Under the pieces are notes generated by a model. It had not been told where the DNA came from, ran no database searches, and saw nothing but the letters and a program-made list of their open reading frames with translations. Below, piece after piece: positions 41,378-49,564 of a stretch of 64,000 nucleotides of DNA (its first letter is position 1; each line of letters starts with the position of its first letter). Both the position numbers and the translations under genes were made by a program. Source of the stretch: a virus; IMG/VR virus record IMGVR_UViG_3300041411_000080, positions 124,001 through 188,000 of that record. One strand, 5' to 3'.

Positions 41378-42910
41378 ATGGCATCTCCAAAGCAACTCTT
41401 GGTACAATGCGTAACTCTATTGTGCCTTGAACACCGTGAAGACTCACCCGCTTCTCCTTCTACAGAATTGATCGATAAAGTGGTATCGTCTTTGGAAATG
41501 AAGGAAACAACTGTAGACCACGATCATGGTCGTCAGACATTCCTGGAATTGCGTAACCTCGTAAACGAACTTAATCAGAAACCCAAGAATGCTTTTCCGG
41601 GTTCTCAGGAAGTTCTACAGCTGGTTCGTGTTAGCTGCCGTGAGGAATCTTTCCTATACGATTCCGTTGAACAAGGCGTAATGGAAAACTTCCCAGACGG
41701 GATGAGTATCATGAAGGCTATCAATAGTCGTCGTGGTGCGCTTAATTATTATCTCAATGACACTACAATCAAAACCATTCTGAAGGAGTATTCCCAGAAG
41801 GCTATCTTTGACCGAGGCAATATCGATATCGCCAGTATGGTTAATGAGATGGGTGCAAAGCTTGAACCTTATGTAAAGGCTCGTGCTGAATCTAAGCATC
41901 CGGCAGAGATGGGAGCTATCGACTTTGATAATCCCGAAGCAGTAGAAGACTTCTTTGAAGCTGTAAAAGATACGTTGTCTTCAGATGGTGCATTCAAACT
42001 AGGTTGGAAAGGCTTTAACCGCATCCTTGGTATCTTGGGGGCATTCCGTCGTGGTGAGTTTATTATTACATCTGCACTACAGCACAACTTTAAGTCTTAT
42101 CTTGCTATGTTCTTGTTCGTTCACGTATGTTTGTTTAACAAACCCTTCCTACGAGACCGAACCAAGAAACCGTTGATTCTGTTCGTTACACTTGAGAACG
42201 AAATCACAGATAACCTTTTGACTATGTATAAGTACATCCGTGAAAACGAAACGGGTGAAGAGATCGTCGTTAAGGATATCAACAAGAAAGAAGCAGCTGC
42301 TTATGTCTGTGCTCGATTGGAAGAGAATGGTTTTAAAGTGAAGATGATTCGCTTTGACCCAACTGAGTTTACCGTAGCTGGTTTTGTAAACTACCTCGAC
42401 TCGTTGCAAGCTCAGGGCTTTGAACTTCAGTACCTGACCGTTGACTATCTCAATATGCTGCCTAAGACTGGGTTGGATGCTAAGATTGCAGGTGATGACA
42501 TTCGACTGTTGTTCCGTCGTATGCGTAACTACACTGCGCCTCGTGGCATTACTTTCCTGTCCCCTCACCAGATGTCGTCTGATGCTTTGCAACTGCAACG
42601 TGAGAACACTGAGGACTTCGTACAGGTCGTAGCAAACAAAGGTTACTATGATGGTTGCCGTCGACTGGGTCAAGAACCGGATCTGGAATTGTTCCACCAC
42701 ATTATCCGTCGTAAGGGCAAAGCGTATCTTGCTATTCAACGTGGTAAGCATCGTAACACCGTGACTCCAGTAGAGGACCAATACATTATTCTACCTATGA
42801 CTCAAATTGGCGTTATGCCGTGGGACATTGACAAAGAAGAAGATTATTCCCTCAAAGTTATTCCTGGCTCTGTGATCGGTAGTGATGACGAAAGTGGTTG
42901 GGACGCATAA
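41378..42910 (+). CDS. DnaB-like replicative helicase / RecA-fold ATPase (510 aa)
   Basis: Probable hexameric replicative helicase. The C-terminal half (from ~residue 200) carries the DnaB core in order: RRGEFIITSALQHNFKSYLAM (P-loop variant HNFKS), LFVTLENEITDNLLTMYKYI (H1a/helix with catalytic Glu), ELQYLTVDYLNML (Walker B, DY-L as in DnaB IDYLQLM), GITFLSPHQMSSDALQLQR (H3 Gln-type), then a DnaB-like RKGKAYLAIQRGKHR segment with the Arg finger region. The N-terminal 200 residues are helical and probably the DnaG-interacting type domain. ATG 41378 has AAGG 7 nt upstream. An acidic tail follows. Closed by a terminator. Confidence 0.78.
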   Translation: MASPKQLLVQCVTLLCLEHREDSPASPSTELIDKVVSSLEMKETTVDHDHGRQTFLELRNLVNELNQKPKNAFPGSQEVLQLVRVSCREESFLYDSVEQGVMENFPDGMSIMKAINSRRGALNYYLNDTTIKTILKEYSQKAIFDRGNIDIASMVNEMGAKLEPYVKARAESKHPAEMGAIDFDNPEAVEDFFEAVKDTLSSDGAFKLGWKGFNRILGILGAFRRGEFIITSALQHNFKSYLAMFLFVHVCLFNKPFLRDRTKKPLILFVTLENEITDNLLTMYKYIRENETGEEIVVKDINKKEAAAYVCARLEENGFKVKMIRFDPTEFTVAGFVNYLDSLQAQGFELQYLTVDYLNMLPKTGLDAKIAGDDIRLLFRRMRNYTAPRGITFLSPHQMSSDALQLQRENTEDFVQVVANKGYYDGCRRLGQEPDLELFHHIIRRKGKAYLAIQRGKHRNTVTPVEDQYIILPMTQIGVMPWDIDKEEDYSLKVIPGSVIGSDDESGWDA

Positions 42911-42926
42911 AAAAGAAAACGATATA

Positions 42927-42953
42927 AAGCCTCTCCGTAAGGAGAGGCGATTT
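42927..42953. terminator. Terminator after helicase gene
   Basis: Perfect 8-bp stem GCCTCTCC (42929-42936) / GGAGAGGC (42941-42948), A-rich before and GATTTATT after on the plus strand. Belongs to the same family but lacks TATG. Confidence 0.85.
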
Positions 42954-42975
42954 ATTCATTCTCAGGTAATTACGA

Positions 42976-43302
42976 ATGACCCATATAGACCACATTGTTA
43001 ATGACATCATCGGTCAGATCCAACTGTCGATCACATGCAAGCACAGAGCTTATATCGGGGTATACACGGCAAGGCAGAATCTGTTGCCTGTAATCGAGAC
43101 GTTTATCTCCCGCATTAATAAGCAGTACCAAATCAATACCGAGTCCCTAGCGGATGTCCAGAACTTCCTTAAGGCCAGTGGTTTGCGTATTGACATCTGG
43201 CAGAAGCCTGATCCATTTAAAGAAAAGAATCACCTCACCCTGACCGTGGGCGGGTTGACCGCTATCATTTTTGATTACGAGGAAAGTGTCTATGTCAATT
43301 GA
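42976..43302 (+). CDS. Small hypothetical protein, paralogue A (108 aa)
   Basis: Not recognised. Related to the next gene: both share a helix-strand layout and the segment [IL]-DIWQKP (here LRIDIWQKPDPF) followed by HLTLTV...IIFDYE. Overlaps the next gene by 11 nt in another frame. CAGG lies upstream. Likely arose by tandem duplication; soluble, no catalytic motif. Confidence 0.75.
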   Translation: MTHIDHIVNDIIGQIQLSITCKHRAYIGVYTARQNLLPVIETFISRINKQYQINTESLADVQNFLKASGLRIDIWQKPDPFKEKNHLTLTVGGLTAIIFDYEESVYVN

Positions 43303-43654
43303 AAAATTGAACAACGAAGTAGTAGAACATCTGAAGCATTGCATTAAGTGGCATCAAAGCACCGCCATCCTCGTTCAGGCAGCCGATTACAACGTAGCCC
43401 ACGTCATGGGTGCAGTTACACGTTACGTGGCTGAAATCGAATCGTGGGGCGAAACAGACTATACCAGCTATAGTTCGTTCAACGTCGCTAAGCAATCGCT
43501 TTACTTGAAGTACAACATCCTGTTGGATATCTGGCAGAAGCCACACGGTCATCCAGACTACAGTCACATCAGTTTGGAATGCCGTAACTACAATCGAATC
43601 CTGTTTGATCTCGAATTGAACAGTGATGATCCATCCAACGCACCAAAAGTATAA
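43292..43654 (+). CDS. Small hypothetical protein, paralogue B (120 aa)
   Basis: Paralogue of the preceding gene (ILLDIWQKPHGHPDY, then HISLECRNYNRILFDLE). ATG 43292 chosen with GAGG 9 nt upstream, inside the previous gene. Function unknown. Followed immediately by a terminator. Confidence 0.75.
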   Translation: MSIEKLNNEVVEHLKHCIKWHQSTAILVQAADYNVAHVMGAVTRYVAEIESWGETDYTSYSSFNVAKQSLYLKYNILLDIWQKPHGHPDYSHISLECRNYNRILFDLELNSDDPSNAPKV

Positions 43655-43657
43655 CTA

Positions 43658-43684
43658 CGGCTACCCTTCGGGGTAGCTTTATGC
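43658..43684 (+). terminator. Intrinsic terminator after the paralogue pair
   Basis: Stem GCTACCC (43660-43666) / GGGTAGC (43671-43677) with a UUCG-type loop and CTTTATG after the stem: a strong plus-strand terminator. Confidence 0.88.
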
Positions 43685-44034
43685 CCGCCAAGCCCGTGGG
43701 ACCCGTTTTAAGAGCTTTCTTTTAATAAGGGGTATCATTTAATGGATTACACTACATCACGTCATAAACGCCATCCCATGGAGGATGGCTTAGTGGGTAT
43801 ATTCAGCTAACGCTATTAGAATAAGGCATTGCTGACTAAAGAGTTTATAGACGTATTACCATTGAGGTAATACTAACTAAGGATTGATTACTATCGTAAT
43901 CGCTGTATATTACAAAATAAAGCCCTACGGGCGATCCTATGCTCTTTAGTGCTAGTCCTGTACTACATGGGGATGTCCAGTATTTTAAATCAATCGTATG
44001 TTAACAATAGAAAACCCTGATCAGGTAGACACAT
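43685..44034 (+). promoter_or_regulatory. 350-bp non-coding spacer with serial hairpins
   Basis: No open frame with a ribosome site was found. On the plus strand it holds, in order: a perfect stem GCCATCC/GGATGGC around 43770-43790, a perfect 8-bp stem GTATTACC/GGTAATAC around 43853-43873, a 6-bp stem GATTAC/GTAATC at 43885-43900, the octamer TATATTAC at 43906-43913, and a small GCCC/GGGC stem at 43922-43932. It precedes two internal-head genes. A non-coding RNA, a packaging or replication signal, or stacked promoters and processing sites are all possible. Confidence 0.5.
43906..43913 (+). promoter_or_regulatory. TATATTAC octamer, plus-strand copy
   Basis: Exact match to the phiKZ early-promoter core, preceded by a hairpin (GATTAC-TATC-GTAATC) and a GCTG like the GGC before the four minus-strand copies. 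It is followed by AAAATAAAG and lacks the GTGA that all four others have, and the next ATG is 122 nt away. Either a diverged promoter or chance. Confidence 0.35.
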
Positions 44035-45171
44035 ATGAGCGCCGAGCGTATCACTGACATGGACATTGCTAATCCTGAAGTAACTGAGGATTGGGTTAGT
44101 GTACCAGATGACGAAGCAGCACCAGAGATCTTTGAAACTGAGAAGATCCATACAGCCTTAACAGACCTCGCCAAAGACGTAGACACTGTGCGAGATCAAG
44201 TAACACTTGAAGCATACCAGAAGCGCTATCAGAGCCTTGTAGGGGTATCTGAGGTAGTAACGCTACCGACTATCACCCTAGAGTCTTTTGTAGGTGGTGC
44301 TCTGACTAAGAAGACCCTATTGGCGAAGGCTATCAGAGCCGAAGCTGATCGTGTAGGTGCACAGCTAGAAGCTGCCCTAGAGTCTTATGCCTCAGACATC
44401 AAAGAAGACTTTGGCGAGATGGTCAAAACATTCGATCAAGCTAACCGTAAGCTACGTGCTACTGATGCTGATATCGAAAACGTAGATTCCAAGAAGATCG
44501 AAGTTAACCACCAGCGTATCTTTGATATGTTCATGGTTAAGGATGTCTTCAAAGGCAAGGAACCATTGCCTACCATTCGTACTGAGACTCAACACCTAGA
44601 ACGACTCACTCAACTCGTTGGTCGTGCGGTAGAACGCATCTCCAAAGATGTAGGGATGTTAGATCAAGATGATAAGCTGGAACGTAATGGCCGCGATCTT
44701 CCAGATCAGAATTCCTTACAGCTAATGTTCAACCGAAAGGCTAAGACTAGCGGTGGTCAGTTTGAGACTGATGCTCGTAAAGTACGTGGTCCAAGGAAGT
44801 CACATAGCTGGGGACAACACTTCTGGATTGCCTTTGGTGCGATCATGTTTGGTAGTTTAGGACACTCGATTGCCAAAGCGATCAACAGTGACAAAAAGGA
44901 TACCGAAGCAAAGGTATCCAATAATTTGACTGAGATCCACAAGTTCATTCGGCATGTCGAAGGACTTGATGAAATCGTTGATGATCTAGCCGGTCATGTA
45001 CAGGACTTGGTTGATCTGTTTAAGCAAGTCAACGAACGTCAGGAATCAGCATTGAATCGCCGCGTAGTACCAGTGATGGAACTCGCAAACTTTATCATGA
45101 AGCAGATTGTCGATATCACAAAAGGAACCGACACTCTCTTTACTCGACTCGTACGAAAACACAGCAAATAA
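44035..45171 (+). CDS. Internal head protein paralogue 1 (378 aa)
   Basis: Probable internal (inner-body type) head protein of the phiKZ kind. Acidic first ~50 residues, helical body, a hydrophobic segment near residues 265-285 (HFWIAFGAIMFGSLGHSIAKAI) and helical end (VVPVMELANFIMKQIVDITKG). Several protease-like sites [STA]-L-E (TLEAY, TLESF, ALESY) in the first 130 residues suggest processing in the prohead. Shares layout with the next gene. CAGG lies upstream of ATG 44035. Confidence 0.68.
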   Translation: MSAERITDMDIANPEVTEDWVSVPDDEAAPEIFETEKIHTALTDLAKDVDTVRDQVTLEAYQKRYQSLVGVSEVVTLPTITLESFVGGALTKKTLLAKAIRAEADRVGAQLEAALESYASDIKEDFGEMVKTFDQANRKLRATDADIENVDSKKIEVNHQRIFDMFMVKDVFKGKEPLPTIRTETQHLERLTQLVGRAVERISKDVGMLDQDDKLERNGRDLPDQNSLQLMFNRKAKTSGGQFETDARKVRGPRKSHSWGQHFWIAFGAIMFGSLGHSIAKAINSDKKDTEAKVSNNLTEIHKFIRHVEGLDEIVDDLAGHVQDLVDLFKQVNERQESALNRRVVPVMELANFIMKQIVDITKGTDTLFTRLVRKHSK

Positions 45172-45183
45172 GGTACCTTGAAA

Positions 45184-46359
45184 ATGGCCAAAGTAAACCC
45201 TGTAATGCAACACGCTCCTGTTAAGAAAACTGCTGAGCAAATTGCACTCGAAGACTTCCTGAATACCGTGCCACCAGCACTCGTCAAGGAAGGCGATATC
45301 ATGATCGACAACTCGCCAGCTGAATGGATCGAAGTTGAAGATACCAGCCTGGAACCAATTGTTGATTCCGTAGCTGTAGCCGACACACTGGACGATCTGG
45401 CTGATGACGTAGATGCGTCCACTACCGCTATCGCAATGGAATCCTATCGGCGCCTGTTTACTCAAGTAACTGAGTTGACCGGTCACCCTATTCAACCGGG
45501 TGTATCGCTGGAAAGCTTTAAGCTGACCAAAGGTGGCAAGAAGAAGCTGTCTACATCGATTCGTGAGCACGCTGCTACTATCCGCAGTTGTGTTAACATC
45601 GCTCTGGAAGACTACGTTGATTCCGTAGATGAGAAAGTAGCTAACACTATCGCGAACTACAAGCAGGTTATCGGTGATCTGAATCGTTTGGAAACTTCGA
45701 TCGACGTTCCTGATACTCCTATCCAGATCGACCACAAACAAATCTGGGATATGTTCTTCATTAACGATGAAGCAATCGATCCTACTGAAATTGGTTTGGA
45801 AGTTTCGGCAGTTAAAGAACTGGCCGAGATCGTTAGCAAAGGTGTATCGAACCTGAAGACCATGTCGAGTGGTGGCGCAGAAGGCGCTGCACTGGGTGGT
45901 AGCGAGTTCGTACAACTGATGTACAACACTGACGTTAAGATTTCCAATGGCCGCGCCAAGTTCGAGAAACAACCTACTCCTAAACCATCTAAAGAGTTGG
46001 CTAGTAAAGACTGGGGCTGGTTGGTATTCTGGGGTATCCTCGGCGGCCCGGTTGGTCTGATCACTGCTGCTATCTACCGCGGTATCGCCGGCGGTAACGG
46101 TAAAGAGAAAACCAAGAAAGAACAATCCAAAGCACAGATGCAGAACATGATCCGTGCAATCAAAGGCATGTCGTCGGTTGTTACTAAACTGGATCAAGAA
46201 GTTGACACTATCTTGAAACTGGTTGAAGCTGCTCCCGAAGAAAACAAAGCAAGTCTGAAGCGTGCCGCTTCCCCAGTACTGGAATTGGCCTCGAAGACAA
46301 TTGCCCACGTTACTGAAGTTTCTTACGGTGCTAAGGTACTGTTTAGCAAACTCGGCTAA
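45184..46359 (+). CDS. Internal head protein paralogue 2 (391 aa)
   Basis: Clear relative of the preceding protein: matching acidic leader, AMESYRR, SLESFKL and ALEDYVD protease-like sites, IQIDHKQIWDMFFI (compare IEVNHQRIFDMFMV), a hydrophobic segment near residues 275-300 (WLVFWGILGGPVGLITAAIY), and the end SPVLELASKTIAHVTEVSYGAKVLF. ATG 45184 with AAGG upstream, preferred to the TTG 6 nt earlier. Codon use is smooth and strong, like the capsid gene, suggesting high expression. Confidence 0.7.
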   Translation: MAKVNPVMQHAPVKKTAEQIALEDFLNTVPPALVKEGDIMIDNSPAEWIEVEDTSLEPIVDSVAVADTLDDLADDVDASTTAIAMESYRRLFTQVTELTGHPIQPGVSLESFKLTKGGKKKLSTSIREHAATIRSCVNIALEDYVDSVDEKVANTIANYKQVIGDLNRLETSIDVPDTPIQIDHKQIWDMFFINDEAIDPTEIGLEVSAVKELAEIVSKGVSNLKTMSSGGAEGAALGGSEFVQLMYNTDVKISNGRAKFEKQPTPKPSKELASKDWGWLVFWGILGGPVGLITAAIYRGIAGGNGKEKTKKEQSKAQMQNMIRAIKGMSSVVTKLDQEVDTILKLVEAAPEENKASLKRAASPVLELASKTIAHVTEVSYGAKVLFSKLG

Positions 46360-46371
46360 AAAAAAATAAAG

Positions 46372-46405
46372 CATATTACCCCAGCCATCAGGCCGGGGTT
46401 TTATG
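46372..46405. terminator. Bidirectional terminator
   Basis: Stem CCCCAGCC (46379-46386) / GGCCGGGG (46391-46398) with one A-C mismatch, a run of eight A before and GTTTTATG after; the minus strand reads TAATATGC. Separates the + head genes from the - small-gene region. Confidence 0.85.
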
Positions 46406-46669
46406 TCATGCTTTCAGTTTCACGTTATCCCAACCACTCACGATGTACGTACCCGAACCACGAGCAACATTGAAACCTTTGGCGATCAATGCGTTCGCTG
46501 TTATCATGTGGAGGTGAGTATCGCTAACCAACTCGTGTCGATCGGTGGTATTAAAGATCACCTCAGACTTACCTGAGAACATCGCCGACTCGATGGTTTC
46601 GAGTACGACCGAAAATGACTCTACCATCCGTTGTTCAGCGTTAGTAACCAAAGTAGCCAAGCATGACAT
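46406..46669 (-). CDS. Small hypothetical protein (87 aa)
   Basis: Not recognised. ATG 46669 is chosen (CAGGAG 9 nt upstream); a longer frame to 46813 lacks a site. Soluble, ending in a short beta region (ARGSGTYIVSGWDNVKL). The stretch 46670-46881 above it has no convincing gene and contains one terminator. Confidence 0.7.
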   Translation of the reverse strand: MSCLATLVTNAEQRMVESFSVVLETIESAMFSGKSEVIFNTTDRHELVSDTHLHMITANALIAKGFNVARGSGTYIVSGWDNVKLKA

Positions 46670-46830
46670 AAAAGAATACTCCTGATCTAATGTTATGTAA
46701 AGTGAGTGTACAGTTTGTATCGTTCCGATTCCATCACCGGAATGACGGTCTGGTCCCACGAGGGGATCATTCTGAAATGAGGGTGATTGAGTCAACCCAT
46801 GAAAGACGACCACTAATCGTCTGACATGGT

Positions 46831-46871
46831 CAGCCTAAGGGGAGTAGTGCCCCCTTAGGCTTCCTTTCTTT
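46831..46871. terminator. Strong 10-bp terminator
   Basis: Perfect GCCTAAGGGG (46833-46842) / CCCCTTAGGC (46851-46860), followed on the plus strand by TTCCTTTCTTTATG. On the minus strand it follows the gene ending at 46882 and so closes that unit. Confidence 0.85.
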
Positions 46872-46881
46872 ATGCCGCGTT

Positions 46882-47091
46882 TTACAACCACTCGAATTTG
46901 ATGTCATCGCCTTCCCACACGTAAGTGGCTAAAACATTGGCGCAGGTCGGACTACTATAGACCTTCCCGTTTCCGATGGCGTAGTTACCTACGACACCAC
47001 AGGAACGACCTTCCTGCTCACACAGTGCATTTAATACAGCACCAATTGATCCAGCTTTGTAACTACCGAATGGACCATTGTACATTTTCAT
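46882..47091 (-). CDS. Small hypothetical protein (69 aa)
   Basis: Not recognised. Compact Gly/Tyr/Cys-containing sequence (three Cys) with alternating strands, ending YVWEGDDIKFEWL. Its ATG overlaps the previous stop and GAGG lies upstream. Last gene before the 46833-46860 terminator. Confidence 0.72.
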   Translation of the reverse strand: MKMYNGPFGSYKAGSIGAVLNALCEQEGRSCGVVGNYAIGNGKVYSSPTCANVLATYVWEGDDIKFEWL

Positions 47092-47513
47092 TATGCTGCC
47101 TCAGCTAGTTGTGCACTGGAATGCACTTGATCTGGAGTAATACCGATCTCTTTGGGATTGATAGTAATACCCCAGTCAGGATTACCTTTACGGAGTTCTG
47201 CAACCATCTTAGCGTAGAAAGCCCGATGGATAACAATTCGCTTATTCCAACCTAACCGGGAGAACTGGTCACTCGTTTCAGTTACATACCCATCATCGTT
47301 AAGTTGAACCTGGATGTGCCAACCCAACGTAGGACGTCCACCGAGGATACGTTCAATGTGGAGGCGCGCTGCACGTTTGAATGGGTGCATTGTACGGAAC
47401 CCGAGTACTGGACAGAGGAACTTACAACGCTCGTAATACTCGGAGGCAGCAGCCTTTTCGATTTCCGCAGCTACTCGATTAAGAATTAGCTGAGCGAACC
47501 AACGCTTGATCAT
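47091..47513 (-). CDS. Hypothetical protein (140 aa)
   Basis: Not recognised. Basic helical N terminus (MIKRWFAQLILNRVAAEIEKAAASEYY), two Cys around residue 33, and a mixed body with HIQVQLNDDGY. GGAG precedes the ATG; overlaps the previous gene by 4 nt (ATGA-type junction). Confidence 0.75.
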   Translation of the reverse strand: MIKRWFAQLILNRVAAEIEKAAASEYYERCKFLCPVLGFRTMHPFKRAARLHIERILGGRPTLGWHIQVQLNDDGYVTETSDQFSRLGWNKRIVIHRAFYAKMVAELRKGNPDWGITINPKEIGITPDQVHSSAQLAEAA

Positions 47514-47908
47514 ACCAGCTCCTTACTGATCGGACCTACGATCAACGACATATACGCATCGCGGCGCCCTTCGAATTCAACCGCCCAACCCAGTGAGCTG
47601 TAGTATTTTTCGATGTAATTTTTGACGAGTTTAGGGACAAAATAGTAACCCGCACCCTTATCACGTTCTTCATCGGTACGGTCCTCGTTAGCCAGGCCGT
47701 CCAGATCAAATTGAATCTTGATCTGACCATCTTCGGTTAAGAAGTTGTAATGGCGATCTTCGGCGAACGCGTTTGTAGACAATGTGTGATCGATCTTTTG
47801 TTTCAGACGATCACCGAGTTCACGCAGTGAATTGCAAACAGCTTCGCGAACTTTACCAGCGGATACTGGATTTTCATTTGGGTTACGAGTGAGGCCATGG
47901 TGCGACAT
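47510..47908 (-). CDS. Hypothetical protein (132 aa)
   Basis: Not recognised. N-terminal helix, a strongly acidic middle (DLDGLANEDRTDEERDKG) and an aromatic C-terminal part (YYFVPKLVKNYIEKYYSSLGWAVEFEGRRDAYMSL). AAGGAG ribosome site just after the microprotein stop at 47920. Confidence 0.75.
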   Translation of the reverse strand: MSHHGLTRNPNENPVSAGKVREAVCNSLRELGDRLKQKIDHTLSTNAFAEDRHYNFLTEDGQIKIQFDLDGLANEDRTDEERDKGAGYYFVPKLVKNYIEKYYSSLGWAVEFEGRRDAYMSLIVGPISKELV

Positions 47909-47919
47909 TGTAAACTCCT

Positions 47920-48009
47920 TTAAAAGAAATGGATGTAGAGGAAGCCACCGGTCAACCCGATGGCTAGTCCCCAGCAGATTGTTGCAGTACCTAGTGGTAA
48001 TGCATTCAT
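47920..48009 (-). CDS. One-pass membrane microprotein (29 aa)
   Basis: Short frame ATG 48009 to TAA 47920: a single membrane helix (LGTATICWGLAIGLTGGFLY) with almost nothing else. Its ATG overlaps the stop of the preceding membrane gene in an ATGA junction, the same coupling used throughout this region, which argues that it is translated. Function unknown; it may act with the preceding two-helix protein. Confidence 0.5.
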   Translation of the reverse strand: MNALPLGTATICWGLAIGLTGGFLYIHFF

Positions 48010-48233
48010 GTAAACGCTATCAGTAACCCTGCGGAGATTACTGCTCCGATGACCGTTGGTAGAAAGCTCACATAAAGGAAAAGTTCCCAGTAGATGGCGA
48101 GCGGTTTATTCGACGTGTCGTGGTATTGCTGGACAGCAGATGCACCGACTAGCTGTAGTACCCCGGTAAGACAGAAGACTACCAAACTAGCCAGTGCAAT
48201 GTACTCTATTTTAAACGTGAAGGTGAAAGACAT
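48006..48233 (-). CDS. Two-helix membrane protein (75 aa)
   Basis: Two membrane segments, IEYIALASLVVFCLTGVLQLVGA and LFLYVSFLPTVIGAVISAGLLIAF, joined by a short polar loop (QQYHDTSNKPLAIYWE). ATG 48233 is one base after the previous stop; the longer frame to 48422 overlaps that gene heavily and is rejected. Unknown role in the host inner membrane. Confidence 0.7.
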   Translation of the reverse strand: MSFTFTFKIEYIALASLVVFCLTGVLQLVGASAVQQYHDTSNKPLAIYWELFLYVSFLPTVIGAVISAGLLIAFT

Positions 48234-48234
48234 G

Positions 48235-48528
48235 TTAATCCCGGCAAAGGTCTGAGAGTAGGTAGTTCGTGGTATATTCGCAAGGCTCTTGACGCCGAGT
48301 GATTTCCCAGTAGTTGCCATACGTACCAGAGTCACTACAGCAACTGCATTCCCGGACGTGTGTCCAACGAATGAATTCAATATCAAATTCACCCAGTGAA
48401 GGTGCACCGCCGAAGTGGGCACGGATCAAGGAAAGAAGATCACCGAACGAACGACGATCCTCCGCATGTGCAATGAACAACTTCGATTCACTGTTTACCG
48501 GGAAATCCCACGCATCTGCTCTACTCAC
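48235..48528 (-). CDS. Hypothetical Cys-rich protein (97 aa)
   Basis: Not recognised. Starts with GTG at 48528 (GGAG upstream), overlapping the previous stop. Contains ECSCCSDSGTYGNYW and a later Cys (five Cys in all), a possible small metal-binding knuckle. Unit member with 1-4 nt junctions on both sides. Confidence 0.7.
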   Translation of the reverse strand: MSRADAWDFPVNSESKLFIAHAEDRRSFGDLLSLIRAHFGGAPSLGEFDIEFIRWTHVRECSCCSDSGTYGNYWEITRRQEPCEYTTNYLLSDLCRD

Positions 48529-49022
48529 GACAACAACTCCAGATCAACCTTTTCCAGCGCCAGTGCAGGCATGTGACGTTCTGCGTCATGCAGATCGATC
48601 TTGCGCCATTTAACGATCAGCTCGTTGAGCATCTCAGCTACAGCAATAGCTGCCCCACGGAACTGAGCGCCTTCACTCGCTTTACCGACATGATGTTCCA
48701 CGAACTTTGCCATGTCATCATGGTTAGGTTTACCACACCACGGCAACTGCCGATCAACAACGATCAGTGGAACGGTCCAACCCGTGCGGTAGATAGCGAG
48801 AGATTGTACACCGATGTCGGTATTGAGTGACCACTCGTACGACAGGTTACCACCACCCATGAACGCCGTGCAGCTATGGTGGTCTTCACCCTTCGCTTTC
48901 ATTGCAGCCACGATACGATCGAGTTGGGAATTAGCCTCACGACGCATCGTTACTTCTACGCCACTAGGATCGGCGCAGTACAACGTGATGTTACTGTTAA
49001 ACTTATGCTGAAAGAACGACAT
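48525..49022 (-). CDS. Hypothetical protein (165 aa)
   Basis: Not recognised. ATG 49022 chosen with CAGGAG upstream. Alpha/beta composition; GVQSLAIYRTGWTVPLIVVDRQLPWCG in the middle is the most structured region. Followed by overlapping GTG start of the next gene. Confidence 0.75.
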   Translation of the reverse strand: MSFFQHKFNSNITLYCADPSGVEVTMRREANSQLDRIVAAMKAKGEDHHSCTAFMGGGNLSYEWSLNTDIGVQSLAIYRTGWTVPLIVVDRQLPWCGKPNHDDMAKFVEHHVGKASEGAQFRGAAIAVAEMLNELIVKWRKIDLHDAERHMPALALEKVDLELLS

Positions 49023-49027
49023 GGTTG

Positions 49028-49564
49028 TTACTCCTGGGGATGGGTAATGCTTTCGATATCCAGCCACCCGAAACAGGTAGGTCGGGTATCTACATCGCGG
49101 ATACGAAGACAGATCGCGTCGAACACGTTGCGAGTCAGGTCTTCGTGGTACTCGTGGTTGAGCGTTTCGGCTTGGTTCTTTACTACACGTAGAGCGTAGA
49201 CCTCTTTAGGACCATCGCGCCCAACTTCGAGGGTCATCCCCAACAGCAGGGAATCTTTGTTATCCCAACGATGGATCAACAACAACCCACGTTCGTTGCA
49301 CAGCAGGTGTACGTGACGCAGCAGGACCTTTTCATAGGCCCAACGCAGACTGCTAACCGAGGTGTAGTTATGACGGATTTCTTCAGCTTCACGAATCAGC
49401 TGATTCAACTCAGCGTCATCCTTGATGAATTCCCATTCTTCATGAGAGGCCATTGCCTTGAGGATCTCAGGCAGTTGCGGCATCTTCAGAACATCCCCGT
49501 GATCCGACACCTTGGAGATGATGGTGAGCAGATCGTTGTCGTTACGCAGTTCAATGTTAGTCAT
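49028..49564 (-). CDS. Hypothetical protein (178 aa)
   Basis: Not recognised. Helical, acidic first half (NDNDLLTIISKVSDHGD...KDDAELNQLIREAEEIR), then a mixed second half with LLLIHRWDNKDSLLLGMTLEVG. AAGGAA ribosome site. Overlaps the previous stop by 4 nt. Confidence 0.75.
   Translation of the reverse strand: MTNIELRNDNDLLTIISKVSDHGDVLKMPQLPEILKAMASHEEWEFIKDDAELNQLIREAEEIRHNYTSVSSLRWAYEKVLLRHVHLLCNERGLLLIHRWDNKDSLLLGMTLEVGRDGPKEVYALRVVKNQAETLNHEYHEDLTRNVFDAICLRIRDVDTRPTCFGWLDIESITHPQE

Noticed and set aside
38331-43705. Shared sequence AGCCCGTGGACCCG (minus, 38331-38344) and AGCCCGTGGGACCCG (plus, 43691-43705)
   Set aside because: One base differs by insertion and flanks are unrelated; both lie just beyond terminators near head genes, but two short GC-rich matches are not enough to claim an element.
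45046-46374. 442-codon minus-strand frame opposite internal-head paralogue 2
   Set aside because: Same mirror effect as over the capsid gene; no start signal and no recognisable protein features.
46670-46881. Extra gene in the 212-bp gap (extended frame to 46813)
   Set aside because: The extension of the 87-aa gene has no ribosome site and unlikely composition; the gap holds only a terminator as far as can be seen.
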